Assembly: GCA_030847615.1 (NCBI GenBank)
Contig: JAUMIR010000001.1
Span: 63,253,501-63,317,500, forward strand
Source: Gambelia wislizenii
Taxonomy: Eukaryota > Chordata > Lepidosauria > Squamata > Crotaphytidae
Direction of reading: 5' to 3'
DNA: 64,000 nucleotides
Shown here piece after piece: positions 52,859 to 64,000 of this stretch. Below the pieces are notes generated by a model. That model searched no databases. It was not told where the DNA came from and saw nothing but the letters and a program-made list of their open reading frames with translations. Each line of letters starts with the position of its first letter. The first letter of the stretch is position 1. The translations under genes were made by a program, and so were the position numbers.

Positions 52859-54285
52859 ATCTCTCTCTCTCTCTCTCTGGCTTTTCTTCGCAAACGAAGA
52901 TTCAGGAAGAACTCATCCCGCACTTTCTGCAAGCACGCTAATGACTAAAAAGGCCAATCCGAGATAAACAAATTGGGTTGCAGAAAGCACAGCAGAAGGT
53001 CTCCTTGGGTGATGTTTCTGGGTTTTGATTCTTTCTGTGTTGTCGTTTCTCTTCAAGACTTGTTCGGCATGAGTTCTCAAATAAGGCTGCAGCATTGTGG
53101 ATAGTGCGTCTCCATGCCTCCCTATGTGAGACCAGGGCGGACCATTGTTGGTGATCAATTTGGCCGAGCCTGAGATGTTGTTTCAGGGAGTCCTTGTATC
53201 GCTTTTTTGGAGCCCCCCTCTTACGCTGACCTGTGGCGAGTTCACCATAGAGTATTGTTTTGGGGAGGAGATGGTCCTCCATCATAGAAACGTGCCCTGC
53301 CCAGTGCAGCTGTGTTCTCAATATCATGGCCTCAATGTTGGTGATCCCTGCTTGCTCAAGTATAGCAACATTCGTCACATAGTCAGTCCAGTGTATATTT
53401 AGGATTGTGCATATACAGCGCTGATGAAAGTGTTCAAGGAGTTGTAAGTGGTGGTGATAGGTGACCCATGTTTCAGATTCATAAAGCAGAATAGACAGTA
53501 GAATGGCCCTATAAACACTGATTTTTGTGCTTCGTCTCAGGTGTCTATTACTCCAGACTCTTTTGTGAAGTCTTCCAAATGCACTATATGCCTTTGCTAA
53601 TCTGTGATTGATCTCTTTGTTAATCTTGGCATCTGAGGAGATGTTGCTTCCCAGTAGGTGAACTGCTGAACGGACTTGAGCACAGATTTGCTGATGGCAA
53701 TGTGGGGATGGTGATGTTCATCCTGTGGTGCAGGCTGGTAAAGAACTTCCGTTTTCTTCAGGTTGACTTCCAGCCCAAACAGCTCTGCAGATGTTGCGAA
53801 GCAGGATGTTAGGTGCTGCAGAGCTGCTTCTGTGTGGGCAACAAGGGCAGCATCATCAGCGAAGAGCAGCTCAAGGACTAGATGGATTAGAGTCTTAGTG
53901 TGAGCCCTCAGACGGCTTAAGTTAAACAAGCTACCATCAGTACGGTAACATATATAGATGCCGTATTCTTCTTCAAGCTATGCCATAGCCCTTTGGAGTT
54001 AGAGCAAGAACACAACTTTGCTTCACTCCATTAGTTATTAGAAAGGGCTCTGAAAGAGCACCACCACATCTCACTTGACTGCGCTGGCCCTCGTGTAGCA
54101 AGATAATCATTTTAAGGAATTTGGGGGGACATCCTAGTCTTTCCAGGATCTGCCACAGACCTTTTCTACTCACAGTGTTGAAGGCTTTAGTGAGGTTGAC
54201 AAATTTTACATAGAGACCCTTGTTCTGCTCCCTACATTTTTCTTGCAGTTGCCTAAGGGCAGGGATATATAAGGCAGGCATATAT
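52859..54285 (-). mobile_element. non-LTR retrotransposon, RT core to 3' end (RTE/Vingi-like)
   Basis: The minus strand encodes reverse-transcriptase motifs YVKFVNLTKAFNTVSRKGLW (54,281 downwards), ITNGVKQSCVLAL and ELLFADDAALVAH (catalytic FADD). Then follow RTQLHWAGHVSMMEDHLLPK, YGELATGQRKRGAPKKRYKD and a terminal zinc-finger-like CAFCNPICLSRIGLFSH. It ends with a perfect CTTCG/CGAAG hairpin, AAAAGCCAGAGAG and a (GA)n tail that extends the microsatellite at 52,859-52,880. Several frameshifts and stops make it inactive. It is the longest of four copies; the exact clade name is uncertain. Confidence 0.85.
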
Positions 54286-54289
54286 AGGG

Positions 54290-55045
54290 AGAGGCATTCC
54301 TTGTCATTCTCTGTGAGCCTGATGAGGCTGTAGAGTCACAGGAGGAGGGGGCCATGGCAGGGAACAGCCCTGCAGGGACCCTGCACAGTTTAATATACAT
54401 CTGTGCCATCAGGGAAACCTACCAACCTGGACGCTCAAGCAGAAGAAGAGCCTGGTCTGAGTGGGTTGGCATTAGGTCCAGCAGAGAGTCCTGCTACTCA
54501 GATAAGGAAGAGGAAGAGGAGAGGGACTTACCTCCACCATCGTATACCCAGGAGTGAGCTCAAAAGGAGGCTCAAAGGAGGTCTTTGAGAATTTATGAGA
54601 AGAACTTGTTCATTAAGAAACACTTGGCAAAGCCTTAATTGTTTTATATAGGCTGGAAGAGTCAATGGAGGCTTTGTCAGAGATCAACTGATCTCCCTGG
54701 AGAAAGCTTCCTGTTGATTTCAGTGCCTGAATCCTTGCTGCCTTGACTCATGCCTTGACCTTGGACTGTTCCTGACCACCCTGTTGCCTGATCCTCCTGA
54801 CCCATGGACTGGCTTCTGGACAACTAAGCCTTGACCTTTGGACTGTATTCTGGACTCTTCTCTGTGTGCCTTCTTGCCTGTATTGCTGCTTCTCCAAGAA
54901 AGGGAACCTTGCTTGTTCTGAACTTTATCTCACTCCCCCTAATTAACTATCACTGGGACTTGGCTGCTTTCCCAGCCCTTGCTTATCCTGCTGGCATTTT
55001 GAGCTGTTTTTCTGGACATTCCTTTAAATATCAAGACCCTCAGAC
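54290..55045. other. unassigned, repeat-like
   Basis: Contains TATATAAGGCAGGCATATATAG and a later stretch with repeated CTTGACC/TGGACTG words (54,740-54,850) of the sort seen in LTR retroelement flanks. I cannot name it. Confidence 0.3.
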
Positions 55046-55047
55046 AC

Positions 55048-55108
55048 ATAGAATCATAGAGTTGGAAGAGACCACAAGGGCCATCTAGTCCAACCACCTG
55101 CCATGCAA
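55048..55108 (-). mobile_element. CR1 LINE 3' end fragment
   Basis: ATAGAATCATAGAGTTGGAA followed by GAGACCACAAGGGCCATCTA and GTCCAACCACCTGCC; about 60 bp of the CR1 3' end. Confidence 0.85.
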
Positions 55109-55192
55109 GGCTTTAAATGTCATTGCCAGCACTTTGAATTCAGACCAGAAACTATAAGGGTGTGCTGCCAAGGCTTCTCATATGATGCTTCT

Positions 55193-55303
55193 CAAATGAT
55201 GGTCCTCCAGATGCTGAGAATTTCAACTTCCAGAACTCATGATCATTAGCAATACTGGCTGAGACTACTTGGATGACGTCCAAAACATTTGGAGGACCAC
55301 TGG
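55193..55303. mobile_element. palindromic MITE-like repeat
   Basis: TGATGGTCCTCCAGATGCTG is mirrored by CAAAACATTTGGAGGACCAC. The centre includes TTTCAACTTCCAGAACTCAT. Fold-back structure with no coding capacity. Confidence 0.5.
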
Positions 55304-55309
55304 TCTAGA

Positions 55310-56380
55310 ACTCAGTGAAGAAATCTCCTTTTTCAGAAGTAACAAAATAGATCCAGTAAATTGTTCTCACTGAAAGCAGCAGGACTCAGAAGTACTTAAC
55401 TTTGGGTGATTCAGGTCATTTATTTTTCATGTCCTTTCTCTGACTTACGGAGCCTTCTGTTCAGATTAAAGTACAGTAATAACTAAGCTGTATTTTTCCC
55501 ATAAAACAAGTTCTGTTTCCATTCCTTTAATGTATCTTAGACCCTCCCCACTAATATCAAGGCTTAAACACTTTCATATTTTTGTGTTTGGAAAAGATGA
55601 ATGTCATCCGATTAGAAGGGCAAGAGCCTTGATCTCATAATGAGCTTTTCCAACACAACATCAACATACTAAATAAACAAATACACATTTGCAACTACTT
55701 CTAATCTCCAAAAACCATGGCTTAATATTTGTGGGTGGGATTAGTGTTCAAAACTAAAATGAAGAAATAGAGGGAGAAGTCCTATCTTGTGTGAATAAGG
55801 ACAAGGTGGCCCAAGGTATATCATGAGCCCATTCTATATCTTTGTTCCCATAGTTAGTATTGTGGTAAGAATTGTCATAAGAGTGGTTCATCTCTAATAA
55901 TTTCCAGTTTATTTTTCCAGTTTAAATGTCCACTTACTAGCTGGGTGTTCCTCTGTCTGTACCTTTTTAATGCACTTTAGGTTGATTTTCATTACAGTCC
56001 AATTTCTGTTATAAAAATGGCCATTTTAGAGAATTTCCACTCTTTGTCGCACCTGTATGCAGCTGTTATTCCCATCATATCCTTCTGGAAAGTTTTTTTT
56101 TCTACTTTGCTTTCTGATTCCAGCAAATCAAGAAACAGGTACTGAACAAGATAATACTATAATAGCCCACAGCCAAGCAGATTTGATTATACCAACCAGT
56201 GCAATTTATTTGATAGCAGTTAGAACTTTCTGCTTTACAATTATAAGAAAAGAGAAGAAGTGCCTAAGCTTCCCTCATTTGGGGGATAGTTCCCCAGTGC
56301 CTAGGCAGCCAAAGAGAGGCTCTCATGTTGCTATATTATAGTGTCGATTTCACTGCCCATCATGTCAAGACATCCACCTT
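55310..56380. other. no recognised gene
   Basis: AT-rich. The plus-strand frame 56,057-56,341 has no recognisable motif. Confidence 0.4.
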
Positions 56381-56385
56381 GATGC

Positions 56386-56713
56386 ATAGAATCATAGAAT
56401 TGTAGAGCTGGAAGAGACCACAAGGGCCATCCAATCCAACCCCCTGCCATGCAGGAAATCACCACCAAAGCACCCCTGACAGATAGCCATCCAGCCTCTG
56501 TTTAAAGACCTCCAGGGAAGGAGACCCCACCACACTCCGAGGGAGTGTGTTCCACTGCCAAACAGCTCTTACTGTCAGAAAGTTCCTCCTAATGTTGAAG
56601 TGGAATCTCTGTTCCTGGAGCTTGCATCCATTGTTCTGTGTTCTAGTCTCTGGAGCAGCAGAAAACAAGCTTGCTCTATCCTCAATGTGACACCCCTTCA
56701 AACACTTAAACAT
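56386..56713 (-). mobile_element. CR1 LINE 3' region fragment
   Basis: The minus strand reads MFKCLKGCHIEDRASLFSAA and FHFNIRRNFLTVRAVWQWNT, with the ATAGAATCATAGAATTGTAG tail in plus orientation. Close to the end of the 8.8-12.5 kb element. Confidence 0.92.
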
Positions 56714-56998
56714 CTCTATTTGTTCTTAAGCATTATTAATTGAAACAGCATGTATCCAAATGTTCACTCTGATCCATAGCCTACCAGTAAACTACATTTG
56801 ATTAGACTCGAATGAGGGAAAGCTGCAAAATTATAAAGAGGAAAGATTTTTTTTCTTTAACAAGGGCCGGAATTTAGTGAGGAATATATAGAATAAACTG
56901 ATGAACATTCAAGAAGTCTATACACCAGGCAAAAATAAGAAAGCTAACAATCTAGCTCTAACTGATGTCATGAATCTCACAAAGCTCCATGCGCACCA

Positions 56999-57148
56999 GT
57001 GAGCTGTAGCAATATGAGTGTTGGGCTAGTACTCTGGAAATCTACAGTTGGAATCCCTACTCAACCAGAGAAATCCTCTGGGTGACCTTGGGCAAGGCAC
57101 ATTCTCTCAGCCTCAGAGGAAACCAGTGGCAAACCTCCTCTGAATAAA

Positions 57149-57186
<38 letters not shown>

Positions 57187-57258
57187 ACACACACACACTT
57201 GTGATAGGTTGGCCATTGAGTTGCCATAAGTCAGTAACAATCTGAAGGCAAACAACAA
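56999..57258 (+). mobile_element. tRNA-derived SINE with internal (CT)n(CA)n microsatellite
   Basis: Head GAGTGTTGGGCTAGTACTCT, then TTGGAATCCCTACTCAACCA (B-box region) and GGGTGACCTTGGGCAAG. A CT then CA run (57,147-57,201) replaces part of the body. The 3' part is TTGCCATAAGTCAGTAACAA and GAAGGCAAACAACAAC. Confidence 0.8.
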
Positions 57259-57300
57259 CTTATACAACTTTGCTTTCAAGGTTCAACTTTGTGAGGTGCT

Positions 57301-57370
57301 TGTTGTTGTTGTTGTTGTTGTGTGTCTTCAAGTTGTTACTGAATTAAGACAAACCTAAGGCCAACCTAAG
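57301..57370 (-). mobile_element. SINE 3' end fragment with (GTT)n tail
   Basis: (GTT)n followed by GTGTGTCTTCAAGTTGTTAC, inverted relative to the SINE 43 bp to its left. Confidence 0.65.
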
Positions 57371-57518
57371 TTATATCAAAGACAAAACAAAGTTCTCATG
57401 ATAGTGAGGACAAAAGAAGAACGAAGCTCTATCCATGCTTACAGGAAAGCCTAGCCATGGCTCAGGCAGACCATTGAACCAATCAGAAACCATAAAAATG
57501 TGACTATTCTAGCATCAT

Positions 57519-57974
57519 GGGCCCCATTTACACAGCAAAATAAGTCCATTAAGAATTCGCTAAGATTCTTAATAGTTCACACACATCGCACCACAATATC
57601 GCCTCATTCAGAAGGGGGGAGCTCCAAAACTCAAAAGTAGCATAAGGGCTTTTGCTACTTTTCCCGACTTTTTTGAAAAGTAGCACGACTTAGCACACTA
57701 TCGATTGTGCTATCATTTCCAAAAAGTCTGTGTGTATTACCAGCAATCTTCCCAAAACAGCAACTGCAGAGCTCAGCCGTGATTGGTTGGACTGACCAGG
57801 GAGGCGGTAGACTTGTAGGAGATGGAGGAGCCTCAAATGAAAAGATCCAGCCACTGTTGTTTCCAGCCATGGAAAAGATCCAGCCAGTGCTATTCCCATC
57901 CCCATCGCCCAACTGTCTGCCTCCCGGCTTGCTTGGCTGCTGCTGCTGAAGAATCCCCAGTTAGCCTGTTGCTC

Positions 57975-58018
<44 letters not shown>

Positions 58019-58476
58019 TAGTGATCTGCTTCTCCAACTGTTCACTCCCTCACCCTGTTGTGATTGCCTGTGTGTGTGTGTGTGTGTGTGTGTGTGGGAG
58101 AGAGAGGAGGGAGAGTGGGTTAGGGGAAGGGGGGCTTGACGGGGAATGGCTCCTCAGTGGCTGAAAGGCTGCCTCCTTCCTCCCACCCTTCTCACTTTGG
58201 GAAGAAGAGGGAGCACTCCCTGCTAAGGGATTAAAACTAGTAGTCATTCCTCTGGTAATCAGAGGAGGGAAACATGCCAGCACTTTCTCTCTCTCATCTT
58301 CCTCCCACATGTGCTTGGGAGGCCACACACCCCACCTTTTTCTATGTGAACTAGGAAGCAGAAAACTAAACAGATCAACTGATTTCACAGTAAATCATGT
58401 AAACTCTGCAGCACTGGTGCAAAAATGCACTAAAGCGCAAACTATCGCAATAAAAACTGCAGTGTAACTGAGCCCT
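57519..58476. mobile_element. possible non-autonomous DNA transposon (Harbinger-like family)
   Basis: The left end GGGCCCCATTTACACAGCAA resembles the reversed right end GGGCTCAGTTACACTGCAGT. An internal ATATCGCCTCATTCAGAAGG block is shared, inverted, with 38,370-38,395. Two TG/AG microsatellites (57,973-58,018 and 58,069-58,098) lie inside. No coding region and no clear target duplication. Confidence 0.45.
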
Positions 58477-58631
58477 TGGTATATAAGCAGATTCCCAGCA
58501 GAACTCAGATAATTCATTCCCTTGCTAATGAGGAGACTTTTGAAGAGTATTGTTATGGTTATTGTTAATACATTTATTATGTTTATTTCTATTCCCCCCC
58601 CCTTTTCCCCAGTTTGGGACTCAAGGAGGGT

Positions 58632-58858
58632 TGTTGTTATGTGCCTTCAAATCATTTCTGACTTATGGTAACCCTAAGATGAACCTACATGGGCTTTTCT
58701 TGGCAGAATTTGTTCAGAGGGGATTTGCCCTTGCTTTCCTCTGAGACTGAGAGAGTGTGACTTGCCCAAGGTCACTCAGTGGGGTTTCCATGGCTAAGTG
58801 GAGACTTGAACCCTGATTTCCCAGTGTCCTAGTCCAACACTCAAACCACTAGACTTTA
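58632..58858 (-). mobile_element. tRNA-derived SINE (Sauria SINE-like), near complete
   Basis: TATGTGCCTTCAAATCATTT, CTTGGCAGAATTTGTTCAGA, GAGAGTGTGACTTGCCCAAG, CTTGAACCCTGATTTCCCAG and CAACACTCAAACCACTAGAC in order: the reverse complement of a full SINE. Confidence 0.88.
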
Positions 58859-58989
58859 CAAAGGCTTACAAAGGTTAAAACAGATACAACTTTAAAATTC
58901 ATATTATACAAATGTTAAAGAATATACTTAAACTCACAACAGAATAAAAAGCAGCTGAAAGCAAGACCATTAAAAAGAAAACAACAAAC

Positions 58990-59180
58990 AGTACAGCACA
59001 TTCTGAAAGGTCCTTTCCCCTCAAGCAGTCAGTCATCAAAGGCCTGCCAAAACACAAAAGTTTTCATCTGCCTATGGAAGGACAGCAGGGAGAATGGCAG
59101 CCTCACCTCTATAGGAAGAGAGTTCCAGGGCCTGGGAGCAGCCAGGTAAAGGCTCTCAACCATGTTCCCACCAGATGTAC
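58990..59180 (-). mobile_element. L2 LINE C-terminal fragment
   Basis: Minus-strand frame with APRPWNSLPIEVRLPFSLLS and FHRQMKTFVFWQAFDD, the L2-type C-terminus. Truncated on both sides. Confidence 0.75.
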
Positions 59181-59299
59181 CAGATGCAAAGCCCAGAACA
59201 AGAGGTGTTTCCAGAACAGTATGAGATCTTGTCATGTTTGCATTCCCAGATGCAGAGACCAACAGTTTCAGAATGAACAGAAATCCCAAAAGCATATCA

Positions 59300-61495
59300 T
59301 ATAAAGTAGTTGCTGAGAACTGAAACTGAAAGGCTAAACACTATAATAAAAACATTCTACAATCTGTAAAATCTGACGGGCTTTAATGCCATTGGCTAAC
59401 CATCATCCCCTGATATGACATTCCATTACACTGGATGGCCTCCTTTTGCCAGGCTGATTTTGCAGCTGCATTCTTATCTTTCCCTAAACCAGCTGAAATC
59501 AATACCACCGCCCTCCACCATTGGCAAAGAACAGTCATTAGCAAGAACTAGAAAGCAAAACACAATGAGTATCAAGGTAAAAATAACTGAAAATGACAGG
59601 ATTACACATCGTCAGGGACTGGTCCTGACAGATCTTTAGTTCTTCTGAGAACATTATATGAACCCTGTCTATTAGAAAATGGAGTTCATACACATACACC
59701 CTCCCCCCCAAAAACCCAAAATATCACACAGGTGATTCTAGTACAGTAGATGAACTTTGTTTCAAGAACACTACATGACCCCTGGCTGTTAGAAAATGGA
59801 GTCTACAGATGGGCTCAAAAAGGAACAAAAGAATCTCAGAATCAAGAGGTAGCACAAGTGCCTCCAGAACATTTCGTGATCCTTCGAGATCATTAAATGA
59901 GCCCTGGTTATTAAAAATGGACTTTTCTGCTAGAAAATGGATCCTACAAAAAGACACAGAAGACAGACATGATTTCTTAACCCTTTCTACTTTTTTCTGT
60001 TTTAATATGGTGGCTCTTGCTTTAACAAAGATGCAAATCAAAGACAGATGGGTTTATTCAAATAGTCAGTGCTAGTGTTTCATTTAAAGTACAGAATAGG
60101 GGTCATTTCTGTGTCATTGCTGCAATTTCAGCCCATTGTGTTCTGCATTCCACATGGTACTTCAAATTAGAGTCTCTGTTTGTCTATGTTTTCCATCTCA
60201 ACTGTTTGTGTTGCTTCAACAGCTGTGGCACCCATGAGAGGAACAAAATCATCACCTGAGGTGGCTGCACTTTAAAGGGCTAATAAAATGGGTCCTCTTT
60301 GTGTCCAGATACTGCTGCCTGTGTTTGCCAAAGCCCTATGAGATGAAAGGAGAGGTAGAAATCCATATGATGGTATCATTACAAGTTGAGGGAGAAAAAG
60401 ACTGGAGTATTAATGAACAACAGAACCAATGTCTTCTCCTGCCTGACATTTTTATGACTGACATCTACAGAAAAGGCAACCCTGACTGTCACAAAGCCTC
60501 ACTGCACAAATCAGGACCCAATAGCATTCAATAACCTATTCTTAGTTTAAAGGTAGCTGCAGCCTAGGAAACTTCAATTAGGTCTCCACAGAAGGAGGGC
60601 GGTATATTTTATTTATGCTCTGAGGGTTTTTCCACGAACCAGTCAATATATGCCAATTTTATTAGGTGCAAGGTTTTGTACTACTGAGATGTACTTCTGA
60701 ATCTCCTTGGGTTTTAACGCTCATTGGCACAGACAGGTAATCAATAACAGCATCTCAGTAGGACCATAGATATTGACTTTGGTCTCCAAAAGACTTTATA
60801 AAGAGTCGTTTGGGGGATACTTTCACTTCAAATTGAATTGTGGACCATTAAATCTCTTTAGTAAAAGACTGGAACTAATATCTGATGCCTTTTGAATTTT
60901 TAACTAGGACACAGAGGCAAATGGCAGGGCAGGATCCTAGCTACATTCCTTTGCCCGGTTTTCTTTCTTCAGCAGATTCTTTTAATTGCTATAGATTTTC
61001 CTGCAGATAGAATGGATGAGTCTTCATTCCCTTCTTCCTCACAATAAATGAAGAGGAAGACCATGTATGTTTCATGTTCTATGGGCCATACTTTCTCTGT
61101 TTCAGTCCCATTATGTGTGGAATTTACTCCTTTTAAATACTCAGCTGGCCTTTTTGTTAGCAACAGCTTATGAATTATGTGAGTTCTGTGCAGAAAGCTT
61201 GGTGAAACACATGTTTACTAAATTGTTAAGACAGAGAGAGACAGACATGGCTACAAAGCACTGAAGAAATAGAATACCTAACTCATAACTCATACCTGTA
61301 TATGTTAAAGACAAAAGGTAGGGGGGAAAAAGAAAGGCCTGTTCTGCATTCTGCATGGCCTCTGCTAGCACATGAGCAAACTGCAACAAAACTAAGAAAA
61401 ACCAACCCTTACAGGTACTTTTCTTTTGTAGGTTTCCTGGGACTTTATCAGAAAAGGCGAAAATTGCACAATTACAACACCACAGTAGTACAAAC
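59300..61495. other. no recognised gene; internal GAAAATGGA-type repeats
   Basis: A word like TTAGAAAATGGAGT recurs at ~59,673, 59,791 and 59,932, together with GAACA(C/T)T(A/T)(C/T)ATGA-type words, giving a weak ~110-bp periodicity over 59,640-59,950. No gene is supported. Confidence 0.35.
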
Positions 61496-61499
61496 AGGT

Positions 61500-62415
61500 T
61501 CCCATTATCACATGATGTTGTTGGCCTCCCTTGGCCATTGTGTGACCATGCATCCCTTTTCATTGATGGGACAAGCCATCAATAGCTCTCAATATCACTG
61601 TTTTCAAGATATTGAAGAGCGTGTGAAAATCACGTCCCACTGTAATCACTAGATTACAGCATGAATGGGTGGTCCTCTTTCCTCCTTCACTGTTCCCAGC
61701 AAGAAAACCTCTGGATGAGAACATGAAAACAATCTGTATGATGCTCTTTTAATGAGATTTCCCATTTTGTTTGCATGTTTTAAGGTTTGCTTAAGTGTAT
61801 AGGTGTTGATTTACTTTGTTAATTAAGTTTGTGTGTGTGTGTGTTTTAAGCACACTCACATTTTCTCATGAGAACTGCCAAAATCTTACCCATGCTAAAT
61901 CACAGAAGCAAAATCCCATTCTTAAAGTGCTAGTGGTGGTCATGCAATTACAGCAACAAGTGCTACTTAGTGTAATAAAGTTTCCACTTCCCCCAACAGT
62001 GGAATTACAGCATTTTTAGATGCTAGTCTGATAAATTCCCTGATATACTTATCACAACACTATTTCAGTTTATAAAATTTAATACCCATCTACTCTCTCT
62101 AATGTTTTCTTCTTGATATACACATCTTAGCTTTTTTTAAAAAATCTAGTTTCATATTAATTCTTGCTTTCTTTCACTCTCTTTCCCTCTTTACACAAAT
62201 TCCTTCCTTTCTTTCAAATTTCTCTTTCATTTTGTGTTATGATCTGAGGGCAGATGCATACCCTCTAACATTTCACAGATGAAAACCAGGATAAATGCAG
62301 CCAGGCAGTACCTGAGTGTGATCAAGATGGCAAATGCTATTAATAAGGAAGAGCACACAAGTAGGCAGAGCCTGCAGCAGTTTGCTTTTGTTTGAGCTTA
62401 CTGAGAAGGGCAAGA
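61500..62415 (+). repeat. unnamed ~1-kb repeat, copy 2
   Basis: Partner of 24,270-25,360 in the same orientation, with matching blocks in the same order. It contains a (GT)n run at 61,830-61,845 and stops where the CR1 fragment at 62,418 begins. Confidence 0.65.
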
Positions 62416-62417
62416 TT

Positions 62418-63050
62418 TCATAGAATCATGGAGTTGGAAGGGGCCCCATGAGCCACTGAGTCCATGTTCCTGCTCAATGGAGAAATTCCTGCTAAAGCAT
62501 CCCCAGCAGGTAGCTGTCCAGCCTCTTTTTGAAGTTGTCCAGAGAAGAAGACCCCACCACCTCTCTATACAATTGGTTCCATTGCTGTCAAGATGTTCCT
62601 TCTAATGTTCAATCAAAATCTACCCTCCTGTAACTTAAAACTATAAAACCTGGCCCTACCCTCTGGGGCAGCAGATAACAAGCCTGCCCCCCTTCTCTAT
62701 GATAGTCCTTAAGGTATTTAAAGAGTGCAATCTTGTCAACTCTCAGTCTTGTCTTCATCAAGTTAAACATGCCCAGATCCTTCAACCTTTCCTCTTATTT
62801 TTTTGTTCTCCATACCTCCTATCTTCCTTGTTGTCCTTCTCTGAACCTGTTCCACCTTATCTATATCCTTCTTAAAATGAGGCATCCAGAACTGTACTCC
62901 AGATGAGTCCTGACCAGTGAAGAACACAAGGAGGCTATTACTTCCCTAAACTCAAAAACTATGCTTCCATTAATACAAGCAAAAAAGAATTTGCCTTCTT
63001 TGCTGCAGCATCACACTGCTGGATCGTGTCCAACTTATGATCAACAAGGT
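62418..63050 (-). mobile_element. CR1 LINE 3' region fragment (diverged subfamily)
   Basis: Plus orientation: ATAGAATCATGGAGTTGGAA, CTGTCCAGCCTCTTTTTGAA, TGTTCAATCAAAATCTACCC, TAAACATGCCCAGATCCTTC, CCAGAACTGTACTCCAGATG and TTTGCTGCAGCATCACACTG. These are reversed CR1 3' UTR and ORF2 C-terminal blocks. Confidence 0.88.
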
Positions 63051-63055
63051 AAAAC

Positions 63056-64000
63056 TGGTGAGTGTTGAAAGGATATCAAGAACCAAGACCCACAAAAATT
63101 CAAGCATAGCATGAACTGTGCTTCACAGAGTAGGGATGTGGCTTTGTTGCTTATGGCAGGGACATCATGCAATGTTGAAGGGCAAGGGATAGGTGGGGCC
63201 TCTTGGCCCAATAATAGATCTGTTTTGATTGGGTGGAACAAATTCCCCAAACATTCAGCTTTTTCTTTAAATATCATAATCAAAACCTTGACGATGTCCA
63301 AATTTTCATCCTCCCCACCTCATGTGATTCTTCCTTCCTAGAGCTGAATACAAAGGGCATTGCTACAAAGCAGCGGTACTGGCATACTTAGAAGCAGAAA
63401 ATTTTTTTTTTAAAGAACAGCATTTATCAAGACTGTTCCGAATGGTGTTGAACATAAGCCCAGAGAACTTGACTGATGATAGGACAAGTTGGTCATCTCT
63501 CCTCAAGACTGACCACTGCCAATTTCATGTTTCCTGATATATACAGCAGTTCTGCTCTATCTCTGTAGTTCTCTAATCACAGGAATTGCTGGAAAATGTC
63601 TCAGACAAACCAGCTTACATTACCAGTCCTGAACTGAATACACAATGTAACTCATCCTGCCTTCCTCTGCATACCATCACTCATGTTTGCACTTGTGTGG
63701 GCTGTTCTATTGATATTTCCCTTAACTGTTTGATGATCTGTAAAAGTGCATAGGAGGCATATTTGGCTTGGATCCAGAACAAATTAATAACAATTAGGTC
63801 TCATTTAAATCAATGGGGCCTAAATCACTTCAAACCAGATTTAGGTGTAAGGGCTGGCAGAAGGGAACCTCTACACATACTCCTCCCCAAAGCAGCACCC
63901 CAGAAACACTACAGAGGCTCAGGATAAATGAAGTAAATTGAAGTAGAGCAGGAAAGGAGGTCTCTGAAATCTAGTGGAGGCATTTTCCACTAGCAGAGAG
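63056..64000. other. no recognised gene
   Basis: Short open frames on both strands without motifs. No named repeat seen. Confidence 0.4.

Overview
The window is vertebrate nuclear DNA, most likely from a squamate reptile (lizard or snake). The evidence is the mix of repeats: tRNA-derived SINEs with the look of Sauria SINEs, many CR1 and L2 LINE fragments, a Penelope-like element, hAT, Tigger/pogo and Harbinger DNA transposons, and abundant microsatellites. I found no convincing host gene exon. Essentially all recognisable coding sequence belongs to mobile elements, so this reads as intergenic or deep intronic DNA. The species cannot be fixed from sequence alone.

Layout. 0-8.8 kb: microsatellites, small CR1 3' ends, a hAT-like MITE and a GC-rich LTR-like repeat. 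8.8-12.5 kb: a nearly full-length CR1 LINE with an SGNH-esterase ORF1 and an endonuclease-reverse transcriptase ORF2, broken only by a few frameshifts in simple runs. 12.9-16.9 kb: two direct copies of an unnamed ~0.8-0.9 kb repeat; the second is split by a Tigger-type inverted-repeat element that carries a 19-unit, mostly 64-bp, GC-rich minisatellite. 17.4-20.4 kb: a probable hAT element filled with nested insertions. 21.5-29.5 kb: L2, CR1, MITE and unnamed repeats. 29.5-35.5 kb: a gammaretrovirus-like endogenous provirus on the minus strand, with nearly identical LTRs but a badly damaged interior. 37.3-38.6 kb: a Penelope-like element interrupted by a small Harbinger-like insertion.

38.9-45.3 kb is the highlight: a 6.3-kb Harbinger transposon with terminal inverted repeats and a 3-bp CAG target duplication. 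It holds three genes. One is a DDE transposase with two stops and two frameshifts. The other two are different multi-exon Myb/SANT-like DNA-binding genes on opposite strands, whose splice sites and reading frames are still intact. In known Harbinger systems the Myb-like protein partners the transposase in DNA binding and nuclear import. Here two such partners outlive the enzyme, which could mean assembly errors in the transposase, trans-mobilisation, or early co-option.

45.3-64 kb: L2 and SINE fragments, a second copy of the LTR-like repeat, a long minus-strand non-LTR retrotransposon fragment (52.9-54.3 kb), further CR1 copies, and the second copy of an unnamed ~1-kb repeat whose partner lies at 24.3-25.4 kb.
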